A DNA stretch of 64,000 bases from Bradyrhizobium sp. Ec3.3. GTDB taxonomy: Bacteria > Pseudomonadota > Alphaproteobacteria > Rhizobiales > Xanthobacteraceae. The notes under the pieces were generated by a model. That model saw only the letters and a program-made list of their open reading frames with translations, did no database searches and was not told the DNA's origin. Below, piece after piece: positions 9,079-18,700 of the stretch; position 1 is the first letter of the stretch, and every line of letters starts with the position of its first letter. Both the position numbers and the translations under genes were made by a program. The stretch spans positions 62,001-126,000 of the forward strand of contig NZ_AXAS01000021.1 in the NCBI RefSeq assembly GCF_000472925.1, read 5' to 3'.

Positions 9079-9630
9079 ATGTCTCGATTCGAATGTGCCG
9101 AAACGGTTGATCCGCAGACCCACGCAAGCCGCGGTTCCCTGTGCGGAGCGGTTACTCGACTTGTCCTTAGCCTGATTGCTGCCGTATCGCTCGCGGCCTG
9201 CGCGCAGTCGCCGGTCGCGCGGCAGAAAGCGGAATTCGCAACTGCAAGCCGGCAGGCCATGACCGAGCATCGTCACGAGGCCCGCAGGCTCGCGGGCGTC
9301 TACGCCCGGCCGCGCCATCATGCGCCGACCCACGCGGCTGAGAAGCCAACGGCCGCGCATGGCGTTGCGAGCTTCTACTCGGAGGACCAGGAGACCGCGA
9401 GCGGGGAAAAGTTCGACAAGCACGAACTCACCGCCGCTCATCCTACGCTGCCGTTCGGCACGCGCCTGCGCGTGACCAACGTCTCCACCGGCCGCTCGGT
9501 GACGGTCCGCGTCAACGACCGCGGACCTTATGTCCGCGGGCGCGTCGTCGACGTCTCCTATTCGGCCGCCGAGGCGCTCGGCATGGTCAACAAGGGCGTC
9601 GCCAACGTGAAGCTTGACGTCGTGCAGTAA
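9079..9630 (+). CDS. RlpA-like septal-ring lipoprotein with double-psi beta-barrel
   Basis: A 183-residue protein. The ATG at 9079 is chosen from several in-frame codons because it leaves a compact signal ending in the lipobox LAAC (VSLAACAQS), predicting an outer-membrane lipoprotein. The C-terminal 90 residues form the RlpA double-psi barrel: GVASFYSEDQETASGEKF, then LPFGTRLRVTN and VRVNDRGPYVRGRVVDVS. RlpA proteins bind or cleave denuded peptidoglycan; no SPOR domain follows, so it is a short form. A second RlpA-like gene lies at 42595. It is monocistronic as far as can be seen. Confidence 0.88.
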   Translation: MSRFECAETVDPQTHASRGSLCGAVTRLVLSLIAAVSLAACAQSPVARQKAEFATASRQAMTEHRHEARRLAGVYARPRHHAPTHAAEKPTAAHGVASFYSEDQETASGEKFDKHELTAAHPTLPFGTRLRVTNVSTGRSVTVRVNDRGPYVRGRVVDVSYSAAEALGMVNKGVANVKLDVVQ

Positions 9631-9749
9631 CCGCCGCGTCGCGGGAGTCCAGCTCTGCGACGTCGCATCCGCATACCGCGCTTAACCGGCTGTTAGTCTC
9701 GCTGAAGCACCATGGCGGGCACACAATCTCGACGGTTCGGGGAGGACGC

Positions 9750-9905
9750 GTGAACACGATCCAGCATCTTGAGGACCAGGCTGCGCGCGCCGAGCGGCTG
9801 GCGAAACGGATCACGGATACACTTACGGTCGAGAAATTGTTATCCTTCGCGGGCGACCGTCGCCGCGAGATCGAGGCGATGGCCGGCAGGCGCCGGAAGG
9901 CCTGA
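9750..9905 (+). CDS. Small alpha-helical protein, 51 residues
   Basis: A GTG-started gene with a good RBS (GGAGG at 9741-9745, 4 nt spacing). The product begins MNTIQHLEDQAARAERLAK and ends EAMAGRRRKA. It is rich in Ala, Glu and Arg with a heptad-like pattern and should form one amphipathic helix or short coiled coil. No function can be assigned. Its last base lies 23 bp from the convergent gene that ends at 9929. Confidence 0.65.
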   Translation: MNTIQHLEDQAARAERLAKRITDTLTVEKLLSFAGDRRREIEAMAGRRRKA

Positions 9906-9928
9906 TCATACCGAACACCGGAAGCGAT

Positions 9929-10297
9929 CTAGCGTGCCGCAATCCGCGCGCGAAGTGCCGCGTGCAGGCCGGACGGAGTGCGGGAGCTCGCGCAGATGTG
10001 GCGCTCGACGAAATCCCGGAGATGGTCGGGCAGGTCGGTGCCGTCGATGTCGCAGCGGGATTGGATTTCAAGGGCGACGTCGGCCGAGATGTCCTTGACC
10101 CAGTGCTCAAGTGTGTTGAACGAAATGACCCGCACTGGATCTCTGAAGCAGCCGGCGATGAACTCGCCGATCGTCTGTTCGAGATCGACGCGCTCGATGC
10201 GGATTTCCCTGGCGCCACTGATCCGGTCGATCACGACGAACAGTGTTTGATCCGCGCCATAGGGCACATCGAGGGATGACAAAACGGCTTCGAGCAT
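9929..10297 (-). CDS. Conserved hypothetical protein, 122 residues
   Basis: Soluble protein beginning MLEAVLSSLDVPYGADQTLF; a GTG three codons upstream (10306) is an alternative start. The body has a beta-rich first half (FVVIDRISGAREIRIERVD) and a helical second half (GEFIAGCFRDPVRVISFN, DHLRDFVERHICA). I recognise no domain. Codon use agrees with neighbouring genes, which supports coding. It lies between two other short orphan genes and may share a transcript with the gene at 10386-10649 (89 bp gap, same strand). Confidence 0.6.
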   Translation of the reverse strand: MLEAVLSSLDVPYGADQTLFVVIDRISGAREIRIERVDLEQTIGEFIAGCFRDPVRVISFNTLEHWVKDISADVALEIQSRCDIDGTDLPDHLRDFVERHICASSRTPSGLHAALRARIAAR

Positions 10298-10385
10298 CGT
10301 AGGCACTCACGTTTTCGCTTCGCATACCGTCAACGGGAAAAAGCAGAAGAATGTTCCTCGCGATGTCGTTCGTCGTCGCGCGGCG

Positions 10386-10649
10386 TCAGAGATAGTCCCG
10401 CAGCCGAGACAGCTCCGCGATGTGCTCGGGCGAGAGAATCTCCGTCACCAGCGGCGGTTGTGGCGACGTATGGATCTGATAGAGGTGCCTGGTTGCCTGC
10501 GGCTTCTCCATGAAGGCCGTGATGCATCGGTCCAGCGTATCTTCGAGCACGAGGTAGGTCTCCCGGTCCTCGCGCCGTTGGTTTCCGAGCGAGGGCCATT
10601 TGCGCAAGCGCGCGGTTGCGCCGAAGTTCACTTGGGATTCGGAAGACAT
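10386..10649 (-). CDS. Conserved hypothetical protein, 87 residues
   Basis: Starts at an ATG with a moderate RBS (AGGGGC). The sequence begins MSSESQVNFGATARLRKW and ends SPEHIAELSRLRDYL, with no signal peptide or membrane segment. It is predicted helical at both ends with a Pro-rich middle (HTSPQPPLV). No family recognised. The large BVMO fusion gene ends 213 bp upstream on the same strand (10862), so co-transcription is possible but not shown. Confidence 0.6.
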   Translation of the reverse strand: MSSESQVNFGATARLRKWPSLGNQRREDRETYLVLEDTLDRCITAFMEKPQATRHLYQIHTSPQPPLVTEILSPEHIAELSRLRDYL

Positions 10650-10861
10650 CTGCCCCTGCTACGCGCTCACGCAAAAAGAACCCCAGCACACGTGGTCGTG
10701 TGCCAGGGCCCACATCTATCGCTGCATCTCAATGCCACGCGCTCCCAACGCCGGCGGCCAAGATTCGTTCCCAGTCGGCGAAACCATTCTCGACCGCATC
10801 TGCGGGCCCCTGGGCCGGTCCCGGCCCGCAGGTCACGTCATGAGAGCCTCGATGCCGGCAG

Positions 10862-13549
10862 TCAGCTCGCGGCGGCCGCGATCTTGTGCGCGGGCGGCGC
10901 TTGACCGCGGCTCGCGTCATCGCCGCGCCGTGCCTCCGGCGGAAGGCCGGCGAAGCGGCGCAAGGCGTCCGCCATCTGTACCCGTCCACTGACGCCCGTG
11001 ATCACAACGTCGACCATGGTGAAGGACGAATGGAAATGGCCGCGCGCCTGCAACTGCTCGACCGGAACGCCCGCGGCTGCGAGCGCGTCCGCATAGGCGA
11101 CGCCTTCGTCGCGCAAAGGATCGAACTCGCAGGTCACCACGAACGCCGGCGGCAGGCCGGCGACCTTGCCGCGCAGCGGCGAGACGCGCGGATCGGTGCG
11201 CTCGGCGGGCGAGCAGTAGATGTCCCAGAACCAGTACATCAGCGAGCGCGTCAGGAAGTAGCCGACCGCATTCTCCTCGTAGGATGGACGGTCGAACGTG
11301 CAGTCGGTGACCGGGCACACCAGAAGCTGGCCCGAGATCTGCGGGCCTCCACGATCGCGCGCGAGCTGACAGGTGACCGCGGCGATATTGCCGCCGGCAC
11401 TCCAGCCCGCGACCAGCATCGGCCCCGGGGTGCCGCCGAGCTCGTCCGCATGCGCCGCGACCCAGCGCGTCGCTGCATAGCCGTCCTCGGCCGCCGCCGG
11501 GAAGCGGTGCTCCGGCGCATGCCGGTAGCCGACGCTGACGAAGATCATGTCCGTGCGCCGGCACATGTCGCGGCAGAACGGATCATCGGACTGCTCGTCG
11601 CCGAGCACCCAGCCGCCACCGTGGAAATAGACCACGATCGGGTGTGGCCCCGGCGTCGCCGGCCGATAGAGGCGATAGGGCAGCGGGCCGTCAGCGCCCT
11701 CCAGTGTGCCATCGATGACCTCGGCGACCGGCCGGCCTGCGGGGCGGGCCTTGTTGAACTCGTTGACGAAGGCGCGCGCACCCAGAGCGCCCATCGATTC
11801 GATCGGCGGCAGGTTCAGCTGCGCCAGCATGCCCAGCACGATGCGCACGTCCGGCTGCAGGCGCACGACCTCGCCGTCATTGCACTGCGCGGCGACGTTG
11901 GGCCCGGTGAGCTTGAAGCCGAGCATGCCGCGGGCGACGATCTCGTTGCAGATGCTACGGTAGGGGCCGACGCCGCCGGTATAGGGCATCAGGCCCTGCA
12001 CCTTGCCGGGAACGTTGGCGCCCGTGTACCAGGTGTTGGCAAGCCGATGCAGCGTCAGCATCGAGCAGTCGGCCATGTGCTGACCCCATCCGGCCTGCGC
12101 TGTCTCGGTCGCCTCGATGGTGGTGAAGCCGGCGTCGCGAAGTGCGGCCAGGCGCTCGACCACCCAGTCGACGTGCTGCTCGATCGATACCGCCATGTTC
12201 GACAGCACCGACGGGCTGCCCGGTCCCGTAATCATGAAAAAGTTGGGAAAGCCCGCGACCGTCAGGCCGAGATAGGTCTGCGGCCCGTCCGCCCAGACCT
12301 CGGACAGCGACATGCCGCCGCGGCCGGTGATCGGATGCACGGCCCGGATCGCGCCGGTCATGGCATCGAAGCCGGTCGCGAACACGATGACATCGACCTC
12401 GAAGCTGCGCTTGTCGGTGGTGATGCCGTTAGCGGTGATCGTCTTGATCGGCTCCTGCCGCAGATTCACCAGCGTCACGTTGGGCCGGTTAAAGGTCGCA
12501 TAATAGTTGGTATCGAGGCAGGGCCGCTTGGCGCCGAACGGATGGTCTTGCGGCATCAGGGCCGCGGCGGTTTCGGGATCCTTCACGACGCTGCGGATCT
12601 TCTCGCGGATCAGGTCGCAGATCAGCGCGTTGCCGTCGACATCGACGGCCTGATCAGCCCAGAGCTGGGTGAGGATGTAGACGAGATCGCCCTTGCCCCA
12701 CGCCTCTTCGAAGCGCGCGCGGCGCTCGGCGTCGCTGAGCTGCCAGCTCACGGAGGTCTGTTGCGGATAGGGCACGCCGGCCATCGACCAGCGCGCCTGC
12801 TCGCGATATGCGGCGCGGTCGCCTTGCAAGAGGCCGAGCCGGTCCGCCGGTGCGGGGCCGTTATGGGCGGGCAGCGCGAAATTCGGCGTGCGCTGGAACA
12901 CGGTCAGCTGCGCCGCCTGTTCGGCAATCATCGGGATCGACTGGATGCCTGAAGAGCCCGTGCCGATCACGGCGACGCGCTTGCCCGCGAGATTGACACC
13001 GTCATGCGGCCAGCGCCCGGTGAAATAGACCTCGCCCTTGAAATCCTTGACGCCGTCGATCTCTGGTGGCTTTGGCGCGGAGAGACAGCCCGTCGCCATG
13101 ATGTAGTGGCGGCAGGAGACGGCCGGGCCGTTGCTGGTCGTGAGCTGCCAGCGCCCGGCTGCCTCGTCCCACCGCGCTTCTGTGACCTTGGTCTTGAAGC
13201 GGATGTCGCGCCGCAGGTCGTAGCGATCGGCCACGAAGCCGAGATAGCGCAGGATTTCAGGTTGGGTTGCGTATTTTTCCGACCAGGTCCAGGCCGTCTC
13301 GAGATCCGGATCGAAAGTGTAGCTGTAGTCGATGGTCTGAATGTCGCAACGTGCGCCGGGATAGCGATTCCAGTACCAGGTGCCTCCGACATCGTCGGCT
13401 TCTTCCAGCGCGACGCTCGTCAGGCCCGCCTTGCGCAGCCGGTGCAGAAGATAGAGACCGGCAAAGCCTGCGCCGACCACGGCGACGTCCACGTGTTGGG
13501 CTTTCCCGGTGGCTTCCGAAGCACGTGCTGCAACCATTGCCTCAGCCAT
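10862..13549 (-). CDS. Baeyer-Villiger-type flavin monooxygenase fused to an alpha/beta hydrolase
   Basis: An 895-residue two-enzyme fusion. Residues 20-540 are a flavin monooxygenase: FAD site VVGAGFAG (residues 24-31), WYWNRYPGARCD, and NADPH site VIGTGSSG. The BVMO fingerprint reads FKGEVYFTGRWP (170-181): the usual histidine is Phe176. Residues about 600-880 are a hormone-sensitive-lipase-type hydrolase with oxyanion motif HGGGW, nucleophile GWSAG, acid in CEFDPLRDEG and His in GHFHSS. A monooxygenase that inserts oxygen next to a ketone and an esterase that cleaves the resulting ester would form a one-polypeptide route from ketone to acid plus alcohol. RBS GGGAGG precedes the ATG. The gene stands alone, so the substrate is open. 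Confidence 0.9.
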   Translation of the reverse strand: MAEAMVAARASEATGKAQHVDVAVVGAGFAGLYLLHRLRKAGLTSVALEEADDVGGTWYWNRYPGARCDIQTIDYSYTFDPDLETAWTWSEKYATQPEILRYLGFVADRYDLRRDIRFKTKVTEARWDEAAGRWQLTTSNGPAVSCRHYIMATGCLSAPKPPEIDGVKDFKGEVYFTGRWPHDGVNLAGKRVAVIGTGSSGIQSIPMIAEQAAQLTVFQRTPNFALPAHNGPAPADRLGLLQGDRAAYREQARWSMAGVPYPQQTSVSWQLSDAERRARFEEAWGKGDLVYILTQLWADQAVDVDGNALICDLIREKIRSVVKDPETAAALMPQDHPFGAKRPCLDTNYYATFNRPNVTLVNLRQEPIKTITANGITTDKRSFEVDVIVFATGFDAMTGAIRAVHPITGRGGMSLSEVWADGPQTYLGLTVAGFPNFFMITGPGSPSVLSNMAVSIEQHVDWVVERLAALRDAGFTTIEATETAQAGWGQHMADCSMLTLHRLANTWYTGANVPGKVQGLMPYTGGVGPYRSICNEIVARGMLGFKLTGPNVAAQCNDGEVVRLQPDVRIVLGMLAQLNLPPIESMGALGARAFVNEFNKARPAGRPVAEVIDGTLEGADGPLPYRLYRPATPGPHPIVVYFHGGGWVLGDEQSDDPFCRDMCRRTDMIFVSVGYRHAPEHRFPAAAEDGYAATRWVAAHADELGGTPGPMLVAGWSAGGNIAAVTCQLARDRGGPQISGQLLVCPVTDCTFDRPSYEENAVGYFLTRSLMYWFWDIYCSPAERTDPRVSPLRGKVAGLPPAFVVTCEFDPLRDEGVAYADALAAAGVPVEQLQARGHFHSSFTMVDVVITGVSGRVQMADALRRFAGLPPEARRGDDASRGQAPPAHKIAAAAS

Positions 13550-13813
13550 GCGATTATCCTCCCGAGCATTTTGCTTTGGGATAGGCTATCGCCGCGGCGG
13601 TGGTTTGTCATCAGCGCAGATTCAATCCTGGGTAGCGCGAGATGCTGCGGACTGCAGCCCGCGCAGCGTACGCCGCGCCGCAACAACCGTCGTGAGCGCT
13701 TGATTTTTCGAGGCAATCACGCTGTTGTTCCGTCGATTGCCGAGTTCCGTGACGTTGCTCTCGGAGGACAAGGCTCTCAAGGCTCTTAAGGACCAAGGCT
13801 CTCACGAAACGTC

Positions 13814-14023
13814 ATGAAGAAGCTGAGCGAGCGAACCAAGGCGAACATGGACGTGGTGCTGGAGGAAACCTGCCGTCAACTGCCGCATGGCGGCGACCAC
13901 GACAGCCGCAGGTTCATTGCCGAGCGCTTGATCAAGGCGGCAGAAGCCGGCCATTCGACGCTCGGAGAGCTCGGCATCGTCGCGCGCCGCGCGCTCGCGG
14001 AGCTGACCGGCAAGGATGGCTAA
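13814..14023 (+). CDS. Small conserved hypothetical protein, 69 residues
   Basis: Begins MKKLSERTKANMDVVLEETC and continues with RRFIAERLIKAAEAGH and LGELGIVARRALAEL. All-helical, no signal, no membrane segment. The motif order resembles short rhizobial proteins of unknown function that carry a repeated AA..L..A pattern. The gene is divergent from the BVMO fusion and separated from the carboxylesterase homologue by 113 bp on the same strand. Confidence 0.65.
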   Translation: MKKLSERTKANMDVVLEETCRQLPHGGDHDSRRFIAERLIKAAEAGHSTLGELGIVARRALAELTGKDG

Positions 14024-14136
14024 AGCGCAAGCGTGGGGTCGTCCGGATCGCGCGCCGCGAGCAACTGCCGGCTTGCCGAGCCGCATGTTACCGACGTAAC
14101 TTGGCGTCGAGCTTCTCGCGCATTGAGATTTCGCCG

Positions 14137-15648
14137 ATGCGGTCCTTGCTGGCGCTCGCTACGGCTTCGATGGTCTCTTCAGTGGTCCTGGGACAGGTCG
14201 GCTTGGCCGCGGCCCAGCAGGCCGTGCAATTTCCGTTTGCCCTGACGCATGAAGGCCAGATGCTCGGCGCTGTGGAAGGCGAGGTGGCCTCTTTCAAGGG
14301 CCTGGCCTACGCGGCCGCGCCACTCGGGCTGCTCCGATGGCGCGCGCCAGAGGCGCTTCCCGAGAGCTCGGAAATGCGGACCGCCTACGATTTCGGTCCG
14401 GCCTGCCTGCAGCCGGCGATGCCGCATGCGAGCGAGGATTGCCTGACGCTGAACGTCTTTCGGCCCTTCGGCGTCGATGGACCGCTGCCGGTGATGGTTT
14501 TCTTCCATGACGGCGGCTTCGTGACGGGCACGGCGAATGATCCCTTGCTCGATGGCGCGAAGCTTGCGCAGGCTGGCATCATCGTCGTGACGGTGAATTA
14601 TCGTCTCGGCGTGTTCGGCTGGCTTGCGCATCCCTCGCTCGCCGTGAACGCGCCGGACGGCGCGAGCGCCAATTACGGCATGATGGACCAGATCGCGGCG
14701 CTGCGCTGGGTTCATGACAATGCCGCCGCGTTCGGCGGCGATCCGGGCAACGTCACCTTGTTCGGTTCGGGCTCCGGCGCGACTTCGATTGCCCTTCTGA
14801 TGCTTTGCCCACAGGCACGCGAGTTGTTTCACAAGGCGATCTTGCAGTCGCTGCCCGCGCGCCAAGGCGTGCCGTCGCTGCAAGAGGCTGAGGCCATTGG
14901 GCAACGCGTGTTCTCCCTGGTCGCCCGCGACAGGAGTACGTCCGATCCACGTGCGTTGGATACGAGAATGCTGCTTGCGGCCGAAACCCTGCTGTTCGCC
15001 AAATCCGCGCGCAGCTTCGGCCCGGTGCTGGACGGACGGCTCGTGACGGAGGACATCGCGAGCGGCTTCGGTGCCGCACATGAAAGCCGCATCCCGGTGA
15101 TCATCGGCTCGAACGAGGACGAGACGAGTTTTGTCGGCGAGCCCGACCTGAAGGAGGAGCTCCGCCTCGCCGGTGAATCGGCCGATCGATTGAAGGCGCT
15201 CTATCCCGGCATCTCCGGCAAGCCTGCGGAGCTTGCCGCCCGGCTCTACACGGACCGGATTTTCACCGAGCCCGCGCGATACCTCGCGCGTCTGCACGCG
15301 GCGACTGGTGCGCCGACCTACCGCTATCGATTTTCCTACATGGGCGAAGCCCAGCGTGCGAACGGCGATGGCGGTCACGGGCGGGAATTGCAATTCGTCT
15401 TCGGCGCCCAGGGCGTGCCGGGCGCGAGCCCGTTTACGCGCGCCGACCGCGAGCTTGCGGGTCAGTTGCGCAGCTACTGGACCAATTTCGCAAGGACCGG
15501 CGATCCCAACGGGCCGGGTCTGCCGCCTTGGGACGCAAGCTCGCAAGGCGAGCGCTTGCTGCTGATCTCCAATGATGGAATAGCAAGCCGCGACGATCCC
15601 CTGTCGGGGCCGCTCGATCATCTCGAACGGCGGAGCCCAAGGGGATGA
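14137..15648 (+). CDS. Secreted type-B carboxylesterase homologue lacking the canonical catalytic serine
   Basis: A 503-residue alpha/beta hydrolase of the carboxylesterase/cholinesterase family. The ATG at 14137 gives a signal peptide (MRSLLALATASM, cleavage near AAAQQ); the frame is open to a TTG at 14101. Family blocks are present: FKGLAYAAAP, EDCLTLNVFRP, oxyanion FFHDGGF, VTVNYRLGVFGWL. Acid motif GSNEDET and His motif GGHGRELQFVFG are kept. The nucleophile elbow, normally FGESAGG, reads FGSGSGA (residues 209-215), so the serine position 212 (14770-14772) is glycine. The neighbouring Ser211 or Ser213 might substitute; otherwise it is a pseudoenzyme. Confidence 0.85.
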   Translation: MRSLLALATASMVSSVVLGQVGLAAAQQAVQFPFALTHEGQMLGAVEGEVASFKGLAYAAAPLGLLRWRAPEALPESSEMRTAYDFGPACLQPAMPHASEDCLTLNVFRPFGVDGPLPVMVFFHDGGFVTGTANDPLLDGAKLAQAGIIVVTVNYRLGVFGWLAHPSLAVNAPDGASANYGMMDQIAALRWVHDNAAAFGGDPGNVTLFGSGSGATSIALLMLCPQARELFHKAILQSLPARQGVPSLQEAEAIGQRVFSLVARDRSTSDPRALDTRMLLAAETLLFAKSARSFGPVLDGRLVTEDIASGFGAAHESRIPVIIGSNEDETSFVGEPDLKEELRLAGESADRLKALYPGISGKPAELAARLYTDRIFTEPARYLARLHAATGAPTYRYRFSYMGEAQRANGDGGHGRELQFVFGAQGVPGASPFTRADRELAGQLRSYWTNFARTGDPNGPGLPPWDASSQGERLLLISNDGIASRDDPLSGPLDHLERRSPRG

Positions 15649-15732
15649 GTGGCAGGCGGGGCCACGCCGTCAGACATTCGCGGCGCCTGAACCGCCTCTT
15701 CCTGAACCGACTCTTGACGGATTCTTGGAGCG

Positions 15733-18700
15733 TCACCACGCATAGCGCACGCTTGCCTTGCCGGCATAGCTGCGCGTGACCTTGGAGAACTCGCCTTCGA
15801 ACGTGCCGGCGGCCGACCAGCCGCTCAGCCACTTCTTCTCGACCGATCCCGTGACCAGCGCGGAGTCCGCCGCCATCGCTGCGCCGTTCACGACGAAGCT
15901 GGCGCCAGGCAGCGACTGGAACGTGGCGCCGACAGTGTGGTCAGGATTGAAGTCGTGCGCCCATGCGACGCGGCCGCGGAGGGTGACGATGCCATTGGCC
16001 TGGGCGAAGGATTTGTCGGTGCGCAGGCCGATCTCGGTGCGCGTGTCGGTGACGCTCTTGGCGTTGTAGGCCAGCGCAAACAGGTTGCTACCGACAATCG
16101 CCTGCTCGGCATAGGCCGGCAGGTCGAAGGTCGTGAACTGGGCAGCGGCATAAGGTGTCCAGCCAAAGCCTTGTGTGACGAAGCGATAACCACCCTCGAG
16201 CCGGCCGGAATAAGCATTGGCATTGAACTCGGCGCGCAGGCGATCGACGCCCGCGATGGTCACCGTGCGATCGGTGATGATGTCCTGCCAGCCATAGGCG
16301 AGCGCACCGGTGACGTAGGCGGGCCCGATGATATGGCGGAAGAAGGCGCCGGCCTGGAACAAGTCGGAGCGGCCGGAGCCGCCATTGGCGACACCAAAAT
16401 TGGTCCCGCCGCCGGCCAGCGCAAAGCCGGCCAGCGTATCTGCCGAGAACCAGTAATCGGCCCCGGCGGCGGTCCCAAATACGCGGCTCGTCGTGTCGTT
16501 CGAGCCGATCACCGCATTGCCATCCGTCGATTGGGATCCGCCAAAGCCCGCGGCCCACACGCTCCAGCGCTGTTCGAAGGCGCGTGGCGGCGGCGCCTTG
16601 GCGACCATCGCAAAGGCGTCGGTCCGCTTGCGCGCAGCGTAGGCGCTCGTTTGATCCTGCTCGGCCAATCCGGCCGCGCCGCCCGCCGTGCCCGGCCCGC
16701 CATTGCCCCGTGTGAAGGGATCAGTGAGCAGGCCCATGAACTGGCCCATGGCGTTGAACGTCGTCTGCTGCGCCGCCGTGCCGAGCTCGCCGGAGGCTTG
16801 GGCCAGGCCGGCCGGTGTCAGCGCGCCGTAGACCAATGGAATGCTGCCGTTGGCATTGAAGAAGTTGGTCAGTGTATTACCGACTGCCTGCTGATTGCCG
16901 TTCAGCCCACCGGGAATGGCGAAGTTCAAGGCGAGATTGAGATAGGCATTGTTGGCATCGTAGCTGAGGCTCGTGTGGAAGTTCGCCGGCAGATTGGCGT
17001 CGACCAGAGAGCCGAACGTGCCGGAGACGCCGCCCGCGGCGGTGAGGATCGTGTAGGTCTTGCTGACATAGCTGCCGCTGGCGAACAGCGCGTTGACCGT
17101 GGCGCCGCCGAGCTGCGCCGTGCCCGTGACGGTCGCATAGGACGCGGCCGCGGGATTCACCTGCACCTGATAGAGAGAGCCAGGCGACAAGGTCAAACCG
17201 GCAACCGACATGGATGTACCCGCGGTGCCATTGCCCGGCGCGAATGTGCCACCGGCATTGACCTGCATCGCTCCCACCGAGCCAGTGCCGGTCAGAGTGG
17301 TGCCGCTGTTGATCGTGGTCAGGCTGGATAATGCGATAGACCCGTCCACCCGCAACGTGCCGCCGCTTACGGTGGTCGCGCCGCTGTAGGCGTTGTTGCC
17401 GGAGAGCGTCAGCGTGCCGGTGCCGATCTTGGCCAGCCCGCCGGTCCCGAAAATGCTGCCTGAAAACGTCGTGCTGGTGCCATCATTGCCGGTCGTCAGC
17501 GTAGCCGAGCCGAGCGTCACGGAGCCCGCGCCGGCGAGCGAGCCGATGGTCTGATTGAAATTGTTGAGATCGAGCGTGGCCCCACTCGCGACGGTGTAGG
17601 CGCTGCTCGGCGAGAAGACGCCCGCGGCGCCGGCCTGCAATGTGCCGGCGTTCACCGCGGTCGGCCCCGAATAGCTCCCGGCACCGGAGAGCGTGAGCGT
17701 GCCCAGGCCGGTCTTGGTCAGCCCGCCCGGCCCGCTGATGGTGCCGGACAGCGTGGCGTTGTTGCTGGCGGTGTCAAAAGTGCCACCCTGGCTCATCAGC
17801 GTGATGGGCAGCGAACTCGCGATATTGGCGCCGGCGAACTGCATCGTCCCACCGGTGAACACCGGGCCGCTGGCGCCGCTCGCGCCCGAGGCCAGCGTGC
17901 AGGCCAGCGCCCCCGACGTGTTCGCCTTGAACGTCAACCCGGGGGCCAACAATGCGTTGCCGTTGGAGCACATGCCGAGCAAATTTGGCAAGGCTCCGGC
18001 CGGAAGTGTCCCAATGACCGCGTTGGTCGCGGTGTCGATCACGGAAACCGAATCGCTATAACGGTTAGCCACATAGGCACGGGTGCCGTCGGGACTGAGC
18101 GCGATTCCATGGGGAGAAGACCCGACGGCGATGGTGGCAGTGACCGTATTGGTCGCGGTGTCGATCACGGAAACCGAATTGCTGCCTACGTCAGTCACAT
18201 AGGCACGGGTGCCGTCGGGACTGAACGCGGCATGATAGGGAGAGGACCCGACGTTGATGGTGGCGGTGACCGTATTGGTCGCAGCGTCGATCACGGAAAC
18301 CGAATTGCTACCCTGGTTAGCTACATAGGCGCGGGCCCCGTCGGGACTGAACGCGACACCAAGCGGAGCAGACCCGACGTTGATGATGGCGGTGACCGTA
18401 TTGGTCGCGGTGTCGATCACGGAAACCGAATTGCTGATTGTGTTCGTCACATAGGCGCGGGTCCCGTCGGGACTAAACGCGACACCAGCGGGAGCATGCC
18501 CGACGGTGATACTGGCAGTGACCGTATTGGTCGCGGTGTCGATGACGGAAACCGAATTGCCGCCTCTTTCGGTCACGTAGACGTGGGTCCCGTCGGGACT
18601 GACCGCGACACCATATGGAGGAGAAGATATGCCGCCGATGGTGGCCGCGATCGTATTGGTCGCGGTGTCCAGAACCGAAACGGTGCCGGTAGGATAATTG

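Noticed and set aside
10886..12952. 688-codon open frame antisense to the BVMO fusion
   Set aside because: Arg/His/Asp-rich composition typical of a shadow frame in GC-rich DNA; the opposite strand has clear catalytic motifs.
14179..15621. 480-codon antisense frame over the carboxylesterase homologue
   Set aside because: Shadow composition; the + strand protein has family blocks throughout.
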